DNA from: Pseudomonas sp. Leaf58
Lineage (GTDB): Bacteria > Pseudomonadota > Gammaproteobacteria > Pseudomonadales > Pseudomonadaceae
Direction of reading: 5' to 3'
NCBI RefSeq assembly: GCF_003627215.1
Contig: NZ_CP032677.1
Span: 1,989,501 to 2,053,500 of the forward strand
Length of the DNA: 64,000 nucleotides
How positions within the stretch are numbered: the stretch's first letter is position 1; each line of letters starts with the position of its first letter. Of this stretch, positions 55,358 through 64,000 are shown piece by piece. The position numbers and the translations under genes are program-made. Under the pieces are notes generated by a model, which did not search any database, was not told the origin of the DNA, and was given only the letters and a program-made list of their open reading frames with translations.

Positions 55358-55984
55358 TCAGGCCGCCAGTTCCTTGAGGTTGTACAGCAGGCCGCCGGCG
55401 GCAATCAGCAGCAGGGCAACCCCCGAGGCCAGGCTGATCATGCGGTTGCTGCGCTGCGAAGCGAGTTTGCCGATGGCGAAGATGTACAAGCTGAGTACGG
55501 CAAAATCGATGGCCACCCACAGTAGCGACAACACCACCATGCTTTTACCGAATGACTCGGTGATCTGGATGAACTGTGGGAAGAAGGCGATGAAAAAGAT
55601 GATGTCCTTCGGGTTGGAAATACCCACCATGAAGCCTTGCAGTAGCCCGCCGCGCGCTGGCTTGGCGAACTCGCCGGATGCCTCGGCTGCCGGTGCCTGC
55701 AGGGCGTCCCTCAGCGTGCCCACGGCGATGTAGCCAATGAACAGGCAGCCAAGCAGGCTCATGGCGCTGAGCCAAACTTTGTCGATGGCGGCGCTGGTGA
55801 GGATGATCCAGGCCGCGGCGCCGATCAGTACCAATGACGCCCAGTTGGTACCGACGGCGGTGAACATCGCTTTGCGCGAGCCGGAGGCGGCGGCGGTATT
55901 GACGATCAGTGCCACCACCGGGCCGGGGGTGGCGATCAGTAGCAGGACGGTGAGGGCATAGGTGGCAGTCAGTGCAGTATTCAC
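55358..55984 (-). CDS. LysE/RhtB-family amino acid exporter
   Basis: 208 residues from the GTG at 55984 (NTALTATYALTVLLLIATPGP); the longer frame upstream is a shadow of the next gene. Six membrane helices and the family pattern TPGPVVALIVNTAAASGSRKA, GFMVGISNPKDIIFFIAFFPQFI are clear. The protein exports amino acids or derivatives. It begins three bases after the stop of the YqcI/YcgG gene and is certainly co-transcribed with it, so it may export that enzyme's product. Confidence 0.9.
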   Translation of the reverse strand: MNTALTATYALTVLLLIATPGPVVALIVNTAAASGSRKAMFTAVGTNWASLVLIGAAAWIILTSAAIDKVWLSAMSLLGCLFIGYIAVGTLRDALQAPAAEASGEFAKPARGGLLQGFMVGISNPKDIIFFIAFFPQFIQITESFGKSMVVLSLLWVAIDFAVLSLYIFAIGKLASQRSNRMISLASGVALLLIAAGGLLYNLKELAA

Positions 55985-55986
55985 GG

Positions 55987-56775
55987 TCAGTTCTCGATCA
56001 GTATGTCGGGTGTTGCCGGGTGTACGGCATGGGCGTGGAACGGGCAGCGGGACGGGTTGAGCGAGCCGGCCTCCTGCAGTTGGTACTGCTTCCACTCGTA
56101 ATTGTCGGCATCGCCAAAAAAGCCAAGGGTGTCGGGCATGACGCCGTCGTTGTAGTGGCGCACGCGCTCGCGGATGCGTTCGCGGATACGTTGGCCACTT
56201 TCGGTGTTGGCGTTGGCCACTTCGTCGAAGTTCGCCCGAGGGTTGATGACGAAGGTGATGTGTTGCCCCAAGTTGCGGCTCTTCATCTGCTGATGGCCGG
56301 GGAAGTTCATGTTGATGAACAGCGGCATGCCGGCATAGCAGAACGACCAGCCGTTGTCATCGGGGTCGGTCGGCATGCCCTGCGGCCAAGGGTGCGGGTC
56401 ACGCGCATGCACGCCACGCAACACCTTCCAGGCCAGTGCCTGTTGCTCGGCCAAGGTGCACTCGCTGGCCGTTTCGAGGAACACCACCAGCGGGCTGCCG
56501 ATGCGCTGCTTGGGGTTGATCGGAGCAATGGTGCGCACGTAGTCGGCCAAGCCTTGGGCGATGTCATCGGCCAGCTGCTCGGCGCGGGCGAAGAGAATAT
56601 GGCAAGTTTCGCCGTTCACCGCCTTGCGGCCGAACAGGCAAGGGAACTCGGGGTTGGCGAGTACGCTGCGAAAATGTTCTATGGTGCTGTAGGTCCAATG
56701 TTGGGTTTTGCGAACATGTTCATCGGCGAGCTCTAGCGCATCCAGGCGATAGCAATTTCCATATCCCGTAAACAT
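55987..56775 (-). CDS. YqcI/YcgG family protein (GntA-like haem N-hydroxylase candidate)
   Basis: 262 residues. The family includes GntA of guanitoxin synthesis, a haem enzyme that N-hydroxylates a guanidino group. Family marks visible are FPCLFGRKAVNGETCHILF, a WSFCYAGMPLFINMNFPGHQQMKSRNLG region in part, FVINPRANFDEVA and a C-terminal CPFHAH with Cys and His. It is the first gene of an operon with a LysE-type exporter, and a GcvA-type LysR regulator is divergent. This suggests hydroxylation of an amino acid or guanidine compound followed by export. The activity is inferred from family membership. Confidence 0.7.
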   Translation of the reverse strand: MFTGYGNCYRLDALELADEHVRKTQHWTYSTIEHFRSVLANPEFPCLFGRKAVNGETCHILFARAEQLADDIAQGLADYVRTIAPINPKQRIGSPLVVFLETASECTLAEQQALAWKVLRGVHARDPHPWPQGMPTDPDDNGWSFCYAGMPLFINMNFPGHQQMKSRNLGQHITFVINPRANFDEVANANTESGQRIRERIRERVRHYNDGVMPDTLGFFGDADNYEWKQYQLQEAGSLNPSRCPFHAHAVHPATPDILIEN

Positions 56776-56800
56776 GATTTCCCCAGGCGTTGATTAAGTT

Positions 56801-56856
56801 GAACGTTCCAGTCACATGCAGGCAGGATCTTGGTTATGTTTGTTATTTACCTGCAT
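56801..56856. promoter_or_regulatory. Dyads in divergent promoter of YqcI/YcgG and LysR genes
   Basis: GAACGTTC (56801-56808) is a perfect 8-bp palindrome, and ATGCAGG (56816-56822) with CCTGCAT (56850-56856) form an inverted pair 27 bases apart. They lie between the divergent genes and are candidate sites for the LysR regulator at 56936. Confidence 0.4.
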
Positions 56857-56935
56857 TTTCCGAGACGAACTTGACGTTGTAAAACGCGTGGAACTATGAC
56901 CTACTATTAGTCTTACTCATGATCGGGACAGCGCC

Positions 56936-57856
56936 ATGTCGGAACGGATTCAGGCTCTGCACGCTCTGCGTGCCTTCGAAGTGGCTTCTCGCTATGGCTC
57001 GTTTACCCGCGCAGCGGAGGAGCTGGCCCTGACCCAGGGCGCTGTCAGCCACCACATCAAAACCCTCGAAGCGTTGTTCGGCTGCGACCTGTTCGAGCGC
57101 CGTGGCCCTAAACTGAGCCTGACCGAACACGGTCGCCTGCTGGCGCAGGAACTGAAGGTTGGCTTCAAGATCATCGAAAATGCCTGCGCGCTGCTGCGCC
57201 AGGACCGCTACGGCCTGCGCCTGAAGGCGCCGTCCACGCTCACCGTGCGCTGGCTGCTGCGGGCGCTGGATGGGTTCAAGAAGCTCGATGACACCTGCAG
57301 TGTGCAGTTGTCCAGCGTGTGGATGGACATCGACAGCGTGGACTTCTATTCCGAGCCTTACGACTGCGCCATTCTTTTGGCCAGCGGGCGTTTCCCCGCC
57401 GATATCGAGAGTTTCAAGCTGTTCGATGAATGGCTGATCCCGGTGTGCCACCCGGACTACATGACCCAGGCGCAACCTGACCTGGCTGACTTGGCCCAGT
57501 GCGAAATCCTGCACCCATCCCCCGATCGGCGTGACTGGCGGCGTTGGTTGGCACGCATGGACGCGCTGGACACCAGCATCGACCACGGTCAGGTGTTCGA
57601 TACCCTCGACCAGGGCATCTCGGCCGCCCAGCAAGGCCTAGGCATTTCGGTGGTCGATCTGGTGCTAGCCAGTGCTGACCTGGCGGCCGGGCGCCTGGTC
57701 ACGCCGTTCAAGCATGCGGTGGCCACCGGTGACGGCTATTACATGACTTGGCTCAAGGCCAGCCCCAAGGCGCGGCAGATGCACAAGTTGCGCGAGTTTT
57801 TACTTGGCCAAGTGCCGCCGCTGGCCTGCAAGGACATCAATTACCTGTACGGTTGA
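56936..57856 (+). CDS. GcvA-type LysR transcriptional regulator
   Basis: 306 residues. The helix-turn-helix region ALRAFEVASRYGSFTRAAEE and the LTQGAVSHHIKTLE segment are those of GcvA-like LysR proteins, followed by the two-lobe ligand domain. It is divergent from the YqcI/YcgG-exporter operon across 160 bases and is its likely regulator. GcvA-like proteins often respond to amino acids. Its last 20 bases overlap the convergent LysR gene. Confidence 0.9.
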   Translation: MSERIQALHALRAFEVASRYGSFTRAAEELALTQGAVSHHIKTLEALFGCDLFERRGPKLSLTEHGRLLAQELKVGFKIIENACALLRQDRYGLRLKAPSTLTVRWLLRALDGFKKLDDTCSVQLSSVWMDIDSVDFYSEPYDCAILLASGRFPADIESFKLFDEWLIPVCHPDYMTQAQPDLADLAQCEILHPSPDRRDWRRWLARMDALDTSIDHGQVFDTLDQGISAAQQGLGISVVDLVLASADLAAGRLVTPFKHAVATGDGYYMTWLKASPKARQMHKLREFLLGQVPPLACKDINYLYG

Positions 57857-58733
57857 ACACGCGTTCGAGCATGAAGTCGATGAACACCCGCAATTTCGGC
57901 GGCATTTGCCGCCCGGAGGGCCATAGCAGGTAGAAGCTGCCGCGCCGCTCCATGAAGCTGTCGAGCACGCTGACCAGGGCGCCACTGGCCAACTCGCGGC
58001 GCACGGTGAAATCCGGCAGGCAGGTAATGCCGCGGTGGTTGACGGCGAAACAGACACGCGTCTCTACGTGGTTGCACACCATCGAGATGGGGATGTCGTA
58101 GCCTTGTTCGGGGTGCTCCTGGCGCAGCGGCCAGGTTTCCAGCTTGCCATTGCTGGGGAAGCGGTAATGCAGGCAGGTATGCGCCACCAGGTCGCGGGGG
58201 TGCAGGGGCGTACCGCGTTCGCGCAGGTACTCGGGCGAAGCCACCAGGCAGTGCTGGAAGTGCCCCAGAAACTTGGCGTTGAGCTGTGAATCCACCGGTT
58301 GCCCGCCACGCATCACCACATCGAAGCCTTCGCCGACGATATCCACCATGCGGTCAGAAAAGTCCAGGTCCAGCGCTACCTGCGGGTACAGCGCCATGAA
58401 CTCTGCCAGCGCCGGCATCACCAGCCCGGTAACCTGCGGCATGCTCACCCGCAGGCGGCCGCATGGGGTTTCGCTGGCCTGGGACAGCTCCTGCTCGGTG
58501 GCCTCGATCTCGGCCAGGATGCGCCGGCTGCGCTCAAGGAACAACGTGCCTTCGGCGGTGAGGGTGATGCTGCGCGTGCTGCGGTGGAACAAGCGCACGC
58601 CCAGCCGGCTTTCCAGGCGCGCCACACGTTTGCCCACGGCTGAAGCACTGATGCCCAGCGACTGGCCGGCGGCGACAAAACTGCGGGTTTCGGCCACCCG
58701 GTTGAAGACCACGAAGCCGCTCAGGCTGTCCAT
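57837..58733 (-). CDS. LysR-family transcriptional regulator
   Basis: 298 residues from ATG 58733; the much longer open frame upstream lies over the MFS gene and is not real. The N-terminus MDSLSGFVVFNRVAETRSFVA and the GISASAVGKRVARLE motif are the LysR helix-turn-helix, of the group close to DsdC/CrgA-like regulators (HRSTRSITLTAEG). It is divergent from the MFS exporter gene across 118 bases, and probably regulates it. A short dyad, TGCAC/GTGCA (58810-58822), lies in that gap. Confidence 0.9.
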   Translation of the reverse strand: MDSLSGFVVFNRVAETRSFVAAGQSLGISASAVGKRVARLESRLGVRLFHRSTRSITLTAEGTLFLERSRRILAEIEATEQELSQASETPCGRLRVSMPQVTGLVMPALAEFMALYPQVALDLDFSDRMVDIVGEGFDVVMRGGQPVDSQLNAKFLGHFQHCLVASPEYLRERGTPLHPRDLVAHTCLHYRFPSNGKLETWPLRQEHPEQGYDIPISMVCNHVETRVCFAVNHRGITCLPDFTVRRELASGALVSVLDSFMERRGSFYLLWPSGRQMPPKLRVFIDFMLERVFNRTGN

Positions 58734-58851
58734 GCAGCATCCTTGATTGCGGACATTGATGTCCTGGGTGAGCGGCATTGTAACCGCCTTTTTCCGTAAT
58801 GGCCTGGGCTTGCACACTGTGCACCCGGTTTTCCTATTCAAGGCATCTGCA

Positions 58852-60039
58852 ATGTCCCAGACATCCTCCGCACCGCTGCTGGCCACTAGCCGCGAACGTT
58901 TACCACTCAGCGGGCTACTGGCGCTGGCCATGACCGGCTTCATCGCCATCCTCAGCGAAACCCTGCCAGCTGGCCTGCTCGACCAGATCGTCGATGGCAT
59001 GCACATCAGCCAGGCCATGGCTGGGCAATGGGTCACGGCGTATGCCCTGGGCTCGCTGCTGACCGCCATCCCGCTGGTGACCTTGACCCAGGGCTGGTAC
59101 CGCCGTCGCGCCCTGTTGCTGGCAATTGGCGGCTTTGTGCTGTTCAACGGGCTGACGGCCTTGTCGTCGTCCAACGCCCTGACCCTGGTGCTGCGCTTTT
59201 TCACCGGTGCGGCGGCGGGGCTGGCCTGGGGGCTGATTGCCGGCCATGCCCGGCGCATGGTGCCGGTGGCGCTGCAGGGCCGCGCCATGGCGGTGGCAAT
59301 GCTCGGCCAGCCGATTGCCTTGTCGCTCGGGCTGCCGATCGCCACTTGGTTGGGCGCGGGGCTGGGCTGGCGGGCAACATTCATGGTGGTCAGCGTGGTG
59401 GCGCTGCTGCTGGTGGCCTGGGTGTTGCGGTCGGTGCCGGACTACCCGGGGCACGCTGCCGATAAACGCCCGGCGGCTCTGCTAGTGCTACGTACGCCGG
59501 GGGTGTTGGTCGTGTTGCTGGTGATCCTCAGCTGGATCCTAGGCCACAACATTCTCTACACCTATATCGTGCCGCTGCTGGTGGCGGCCGGCATGGGCGC
59601 CGACATCGGCCCGGCGCTGATGGTGTTTGGTGTGTCGGCCCTGGTCGGGATCGGCGTAGTGGGGCTACTGGTCGACCGGCATCTGCGCACGCTGGTGTTA
59701 CTGAGCCTGGCCGGCTTTGCCCTGGCCACGCTGGTGCTGGGGCAGGCCTCGGCGTCAGCGATGTACCTGAGCATCGCCTTGTGGGGCGTGACCTACGGTG
59801 GTGCGCCGACCCTGCTGCAGACCGCTTGTGCGGATGCGGCGGGTGAGGGCGGGGATGTGGCGCAGTCGATGCTGGTAACGGTATGGAACAGCGCCATTGC
59901 TTTGGGCGGGATCATTGGCGGGTTGTTGCTGAGCGGGGCAGGGGTGGAGTGGTTTGGCGGGGTGGTGCTGGGGTTGGCCGGGGTTGCCTGGCTGTTGGCC
60001 TGGGCCGGGCGAGGCAACGGGTTTGGGGCGCGGCGCTGA
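58852..60039 (+). CDS. MFS exporter (AraJ/NepI-like)
   Basis: 395 residues from ATG 58852; the frame opens earlier without a good site. Twelve membrane helices with the drug:H+ antiporter marks are seen: [17 protein letters not shown] in helix 1, [22 protein letters not shown] (motif A region) and [21 protein letters not shown] (motif B/C region). The closest groups are sugar-efflux and purine-nucleoside exporters of the AraJ/NepI type. Substrate unknown. A divergent LysR regulator probably controls it. Confidence 0.88.
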   Translation: MSQTSSAPLLATSRERLPLSGLLALAMTGFIAILSETLPAGLLDQIVDGMHISQAMAGQWVTAYALGSLLTAIPLVTLTQGWYRRRALLLAIGGFVLFNGLTALSSSNALTLVLRFFTGAAAGLAWGLIAGHARRMVPVALQGRAMAVAMLGQPIALSLGLPIATWLGAGLGWRATFMVVSVVALLLVAWVLRSVPDYPGHAADKRPAALLVLRTPGVLVVLLVILSWILGHNILYTYIVPLLVAAGMGADIGPALMVFGVSALVGIGVVGLLVDRHLRTLVLLSLAGFALATLVLGQASASAMYLSIALWGVTYGGAPTLLQTACADAAGEGGDVAQSMLVTVWNSAIALGGIIGGLLLSGAGVEWFGGVVLGLAGVAWLLAWAGRGNGFGARR

Positions 60040-60116
60040 TCTCAGGCGCTAAAACGCTCAAGACAGCCGCGACAGAGGTAGAATCACCCTCAACAACCAA
60101 TCCAGAGGTCGAAGCA

Positions 60117-62477
60117 GTGGAGTTGCAGCAGGGCTTTGTCCTTACCCGGCATTGGCATGACACGCCCGAAGGCACCTGCGTGGACTTCTGGCTGGCCACC
60201 GATCAGGGGCCGCGGCAGTTGCGCCTGGCACCACAGGTATCGGTGGCGTTCATCCCCCAGGCGCAGGAAGCGCACGCACGCGTGCTGCTGGCCAACGAGC
60301 CCGGCACCGAGCTGCGGCCACTGCAGTTGAAAGACTTCGACCAGCGCCCGGTGCTGGGCCTGTACTGCCGCCAACATCGGCACCTGATGCAGCTCGAGCA
60401 ACGCCTGCGCACCGCCGGTATCGAGGTGTTCGAGGCCGATATCCGCCCGCCCGAGCGCTACCTGATGGAGCGCTTCATTACCGCCCCAGTGCAGTTCAGC
60501 GGCCAGCCAGATGCCCAGGGTATGGTCTGCAACGCCCAGTTAAAGCCCTGGCCCGGCTATCGCCCGTCGCTGCGCCTGGTGTCGCTGGACATCGAAACCA
60601 GCGAGCGTGGCGAGCTGTACAGCATCGCCCTGGAAGGCTGCGGCCAGCGCCAGGTGTATATGCTCGGCCCGGCCAACGGCGTGGCCGCTGACCTCGACTT
60701 CGACCTGCATTACTGCAGCGACCGCGCCGAGATGCTGGCCTGCCTCAACCAGTGGATGGCGGTCCATGACCCGGACGCGATCATTGGCTGGAACCTGATC
60801 CAGTTCGACCTGCGCCTGCTGCATGAGCACGCCAAGCTGCTGCAGGTGCCCCTGGCACTGGGGCGCCATGGCGCACCCATGACCCTGCGCAACCATGCGG
60901 GAGGCGGCCACGTGTTCGCCGACGCCCCAGGGCGGCTGCTGATCGACGGCATCGAGGCGTTGCGCTCGGCAACCTGGAGTTTCCCGTCGTTCAGCCTCGA
61001 AAGTGTCGCCCAGACCTTGCTCGGTGAGGGCAAGGCCATCGACACGCCGTACCAGCGCATGGACGAAATCAATCGCCGCTTCGCCGAGGACAAGCCGGCG
61101 TTGGCACGCTACAACCTCAAGGATTGCGAACTGGTCACACGCATTTTTGCCCACACCCGCCTGCTTGAGTTCCTCCTTGAGCGTTCATCGGTCACCGGCC
61201 TTGCGGTGGACCGCAGTGGTGGTTCGGTAGCCGCGTTCTGCCATTTGTACATTCCGCAGATGCACCGCCTGGGCTTCGTCGCCCCCAACCTGGGCAGCCG
61301 CCCCGATGAAGCCAGCCCCGGTGGCTTCGTCATGGATTCGCGCCCGGGCCTGTACGACTCGGTGCTGGTGCTGGACTACAAAAGCCTGTACCCGTCGATC
61401 ATTCGTACCTTCCTGATTGACCCGGTGGGGCTGATCGAAGGCTTGCGCCTGCCCGATGACGCGGATTCGGTGGACGGCTTTCGCGGTGGGCGTTTTTCGC
61501 GTAGCCAGCATTGCCTGCCGGCCATTGTCGAGCGGGTATGGCAGGGCCGCGAAGCGGCCAAGCGCGAAGGCAACGCACCGCTGTCGCAGGCGCTGAAGAT
61601 CATCATGAATGCCTTCTATGGGGTGCTGGGCTCGAGCGGCTGCCGGTTCTTCGACCCGCGCCTGGCTTCGTCGATCACCATGCGCGGCCACCAGATCATG
61701 CGCCAGACGCGCGCGCTGATCGAAGCCGAAGGCTATGAGGTGATCTATGGCGATACGGACTCAACCTTTGTCTGGCTCAAGGGCGCCCATGGCGAGGAGG
61801 CTGCGGCACGTATCGGCCACGAGTTGGTGTCCCGGGTGAACCAATGGTGGGGCGAATACTTGCGCGAGCAGATGAACCTGGAAAGTGCGCTGGAACTGCA
61901 GTTCGAGGTGCATTACCGGCGCTTTCTAATGCCCACCATCCGCGGTACCGATGAAGGCAGCAAGAAGCGCTATGCCGGGCTGGTGCTGCGCGCCGATGGC
62001 CGCGAGGAGATGGTTTACAAGGGCCTGGAGGCCGTCCGCACCGACTGGTCGCCGCTGGCCCGGCAGTTTCAGCAACAACTGTATACCCGGGTCTTCCGTG
62101 GCGAGCCTTACCGCGACTATGTACGTGATTATGTGCGGCAGACGCTGGCCGGTGAGCTGGACGAGCTGCTGGTGTACCGCAAGCGCCTGCGCCGGCCGCT
62201 GGCCGACTACCAACGCAACGTACCTCCGCATGTACGCGCTGCGCGCCTGGCAGATGACTACAACAGCCGCCTGGGCCGGCCAAAGCAGTACCAGCGCGGC
62301 GGCTGGATCAGCTACCTGATGACCACCGCCGGCCCCGAACCGCTGGAAAACCTGCAGGCGCCCATCGATTACGATCATTACCTGAGCCGCCAGCTGCAGC
62401 CGGTGGCCGATGCCATTCTGCCGTTTGTGGGGGATGATTTTGCGGCGTTGACTGATCGCCAGCTGCTGTTGTTCTGA
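60117..62477 (+). CDS. polB: DNA polymerase II
   Basis: 786 residues from the GTG at 60117 (site AGAGG), matching the start of E. coli Pol II; the open frame upstream is inside the MFS gene. Pol II is a family B polymerase for restart and damage bypass. Exonuclease motif: [14 protein letters not shown]. Polymerase motifs: [13 protein letters not shown] (A), [12 protein letters not shown] (B) and YGDTDSTF (C). The protein ends in RQLLLF, a clamp-binding motif that ties it to the beta sliding clamp. In E. coli it is SOS-induced, but I find no LexA box within the ~120 bases upstream here. Confidence 0.95.
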   Translation: MELQQGFVLTRHWHDTPEGTCVDFWLATDQGPRQLRLAPQVSVAFIPQAQEAHARVLLANEPGTELRPLQLKDFDQRPVLGLYCRQHRHLMQLEQRLRTAGIEVFEADIRPPERYLMERFITAPVQFSGQPDAQGMVCNAQLKPWPGYRPSLRLVSLDIETSERGELYSIALEGCGQRQVYMLGPANGVAADLDFDLHYCSDRAEMLACLNQWMAVHDPDAIIGWNLIQFDLRLLHEHAKLLQVPLALGRHGAPMTLRNHAGGGHVFADAPGRLLIDGIEALRSATWSFPSFSLESVAQTLLGEGKAIDTPYQRMDEINRRFAEDKPALARYNLKDCELVTRIFAHTRLLEFLLERSSVTGLAVDRSGGSVAAFCHLYIPQMHRLGFVAPNLGSRPDEASPGGFVMDSRPGLYDSVLVLDYKSLYPSIIRTFLIDPVGLIEGLRLPDDADSVDGFRGGRFSRSQHCLPAIVERVWQGREAAKREGNAPLSQALKIIMNAFYGVLGSSGCRFFDPRLASSITMRGHQIMRQTRALIEAEGYEVIYGDTDSTFVWLKGAHGEEAAARIGHELVSRVNQWWGEYLREQMNLESALELQFEVHYRRFLMPTIRGTDEGSKKRYAGLVLRADGREEMVYKGLEAVRTDWSPLARQFQQQLYTRVFRGEPYRDYVRDYVRQTLAGELDELLVYRKRLRRPLADYQRNVPPHVRAARLADDYNSRLGRPKQYQRGGWISYLMTTAGPEPLENLQAPIDYDHYLSRQLQPVADAILPFVGDDFAALTDRQLLLF

Positions 62478-62555
62478 CGCGGTGGTAGCTGGCTAGCACT
62501 CGCCGGCCAGTGGCAGTCACTAGTTTCGCACCTCCTTTACCCCTGGAGGCGCGAC

Positions 62556-64000
62556 ATGCACAACAGTCTCAACTCGGCGCAAGCACTGCCCACCACCCTG
62601 GACCTGGAGCGAGGCTTTCAGGACGGCATCCTCGCTCGTCGGCTACCGGCCTGGCTAGGCCACCTGACCCTGGCAAGCCCTGACAATGTACAGCCGCCAC
62701 ATGTTTCGGTGACGGCTGACCAACTGGCAGCGCTGCTGCAGGCTCTGCAGGACAGTTTCGACTACCGGCAGCGCCTGCAGCGTCAACTGGCCCTGCTGCA
62801 AGGCATCCATGAGTTCAGCAAGCCTCTGCTGCATCGGGCGCTGAGCGAGAAACTGCATTGTCAGCAAGACCCCGATTCGCTGTTCTACCGCCATACCTAT
62901 TTCACCGTTTCGCCTGAGCCCGAACTCGCCACGGGTCACCTACCGCAGCAGGAAAAAAACCACTACGACATTCCGCTAGTCGATGCTGCGTTGGCTAACG
63001 TCACCGCAGATGAAGCAAGCCCGGGCAACCTGCCGCGCAGCGACTGCCTGGTGGACGCGGCGGGCGTGGTGGTACCGGGGGTGAGCGCCCCGGCGTTGGC
63101 CAAGATGTGCCGTCAACTGGACCTCGGGGAGCGTTACCAGGAACACCTGGATTCGGTGCTGTACGCATCCGCCAACGGCGCCGAGGGCATGCAGGCCACG
63201 CTCAAGGCACAGCTGGTGGCGAACATGCGGGTGGACGCCTTCAAGGCCATGACCGAGTCGGCCCTGACCCGGGCTGAGCTGGCCTTGATCCTGGGGGTGT
63301 GCAGCAGCGGCGAGCCTGGCACGTTCGCGGGCGACCCGGTCACCGCCAGGCAGCTGCAAGCCTTCGGTTGCACGCTGGAGCAGCTCGTCGTGCTGCATAT
63401 CACCCACACCACGCTGGGTTTTACCCGTACCAAGCGCGTGCTGGTGTACCTGCCCGGCGACCCGGTCAGTCCCTGGTGTGCTGCGCCAGACCTCGACACC
63501 TTTATCCGTAGAACCTTGGGCAAACGCCTTGCCGACCCTCAGTACCAGCGTTTCTTCAGCCGCTTCGTGCGCCTGCGGGACCAGGCCGGTTTTTTCGCCC
63601 GCGTTGCTGAAGCGCTTGTGGATGTGACCGCAGCGGCCTCGCGGGACATGGAGCAGCACCTGGCCGACTATGCACTGCCCTTGTTCGACCACCTGGCGCG
63701 GGCACGTCTCGAGGCGATCAAGGACGATGCGGCGTTCATCGCGGTACCGGTGCGCATGATCGACAGCGCAGTACAGCAGGCGCAGCGTGAACGCCTACAG
63801 GCCGGCAGCTGGGCGGCGGCTAGTGTAGCGGGGCTGTTCGTGCCGGCCATTGGCGCGGTGATGCTGGCCGCCACGGCCTGGGACATGCTCCAGGATGCGT
63901 TCCATGCGGTGCAAAGCTGGCGTGAGGGCGATACCCGTGCTGCGGTCGAGCACCTGCTGAACATCGCCAACACGGTCATCACGGTGGGTATCACGTCGGT
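62556..64000 (+). CDS. DUF6543 (dermonecrotic-toxin-like) protein, N-terminal part, runs off the window
   Basis: The frame is open from ATG 62556 (strong site TGGAGGCGCGAC) to the right edge, 481 residues so far. It is paralogous to the protein at 27832: both have the same order of a helical N-terminus, a LPxTAxxFxxLCRxLDLGxxYQxxL-like segment (here VSAPALAKMCRQLDLGERYQ), a long middle and a hydrophobic patch (here AAASVAGLFVPAIGAVMLAA). Family members can continue into leucine-rich repeats and a NEL ligase domain, which would lie beyond the window. No signal peptide is seen. Function as a secreted effector or toxin is an inference from the family. Confidence 0.8.
   Translation, partial: MHNSLNSAQALPTTLDLERGFQDGILARRLPAWLGHLTLASPDNVQPPHVSVTADQLAALLQALQDSFDYRQRLQRQLALLQGIHEFSKPLLHRALSEKLHCQQDPDSLFYRHTYFTVSPEPELATGHLPQQEKNHYDIPLVDAALANVTADEASPGNLPRSDCLVDAAGVVVPGVSAPALAKMCRQLDLGERYQEHLDSVLYASANGAEGMQATLKAQLVANMRVDAFKAMTESALTRAELALILGVCSSGEPGTFAGDPVTARQLQAFGCTLEQLVVLHITHTTLGFTRTKRVLVYLPGDPVSPWCAAPDLDTFIRRTLGKRLADPQYQRFFSRFVRLRDQAGFFARVAEALVDVTAAASRDMEQHLADYALPLFDHLARARLEAIKDDAAFIAVPVRMIDSAVQQAQRERLQAGSWAAASVAGLFVPAIGAVMLAATAWDMLQDAFHAVQSWREGDTRAAVEHLLNIANTVITVGITS

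Noticed and set aside
57837..59384. 515-residue frame joining LysR to a long N-terminal extension
   Set aside because: The first ~217 residues are antisense to the MFS gene; the true LysR start is the ATG at 58733.
60040..60116. LexA box before polB
   Set aside because: No CTG-N10-CAG match was found near the GTG start, so SOS control as in E. coli is not supported here.

Overview
The window looks like the chromosome of a Pseudomonas putida-group bacterium. It is GC-rich, and intergenic gaps carry inverted pairs of the P. putida-type REP element (core like GTAGGAGCGGGTTTACCCGC). The gene set and its order (Csu-type pili beside a phytochrome operon, cysI/DUF934, metH divergent from cti, nfuA, SCO/PCuAC, azlCD, polB) fit that group. 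This assignment is recognition from memory, not a search.

Left end, 1-4755: a decayed prophage. It holds the C-terminus of a head-morphogenesis protein, a scaffold-like protein, an in-frame chimera of a major capsid N-terminus and a DUF1833 tail-type C-terminus, the C-terminal stub of an endolysin, and an Rz spanin with an out-of-frame nested Rz1 lipoprotein. Two small genes behind a strong LexA box follow, then a leftward P4-type tyrosine integrase. At least one and probably two large internal deletions removed most head and tail genes.

Housekeeping and signalling, 5203-19725: two PepSY proteins with a two-component system; a hairpin-rich leader or small RNA before an HPP/CBS membrane protein; a LysR regulator divergent from a propionyl/acetyl-CoA synthetase; a ZapE-like ATPase; small DUF1810 and YdcH-like genes; tRNA-Gln(TTG) with a recognisable promoter; and a three-gene leftward operon of bacteriophytochrome kinase, Rcp-type receiver and hybrid kinase.

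Surface and effector genes, 19992-32168: a seven-gene archaic chaperone-usher (Csu-like) pilus operon, divergent from the phytochrome operon; an M14 carboxypeptidase; and a giant DUF6543/LRR/NEL ubiquitin-ligase-like protein broken by one frameshift. A second DUF6543 protein begins at 62556 and runs off the right edge.

Metabolism and the rest, 32399-62477: DUF3303, an MlaA-like protein without a usual lipobox cysteine, an OmpR/EnvZ-like pair, dkgB, sulfite reductase with DUF934, a periplasmic binding protein, a 37-residue membrane microprotein, DUF2970, metH, cti, an acyltransferase, nfuA, copper-delivery genes (SCO1, PCuAC), azlCD with an AraC regulator, an SGNH-like protein, a LysE-type exporter next to a YqcI/YcgG (GntA-like) putative haem N-hydroxylase, two LysR regulators, an MFS exporter and DNA polymerase II with a C-terminal clamp-binding motif.
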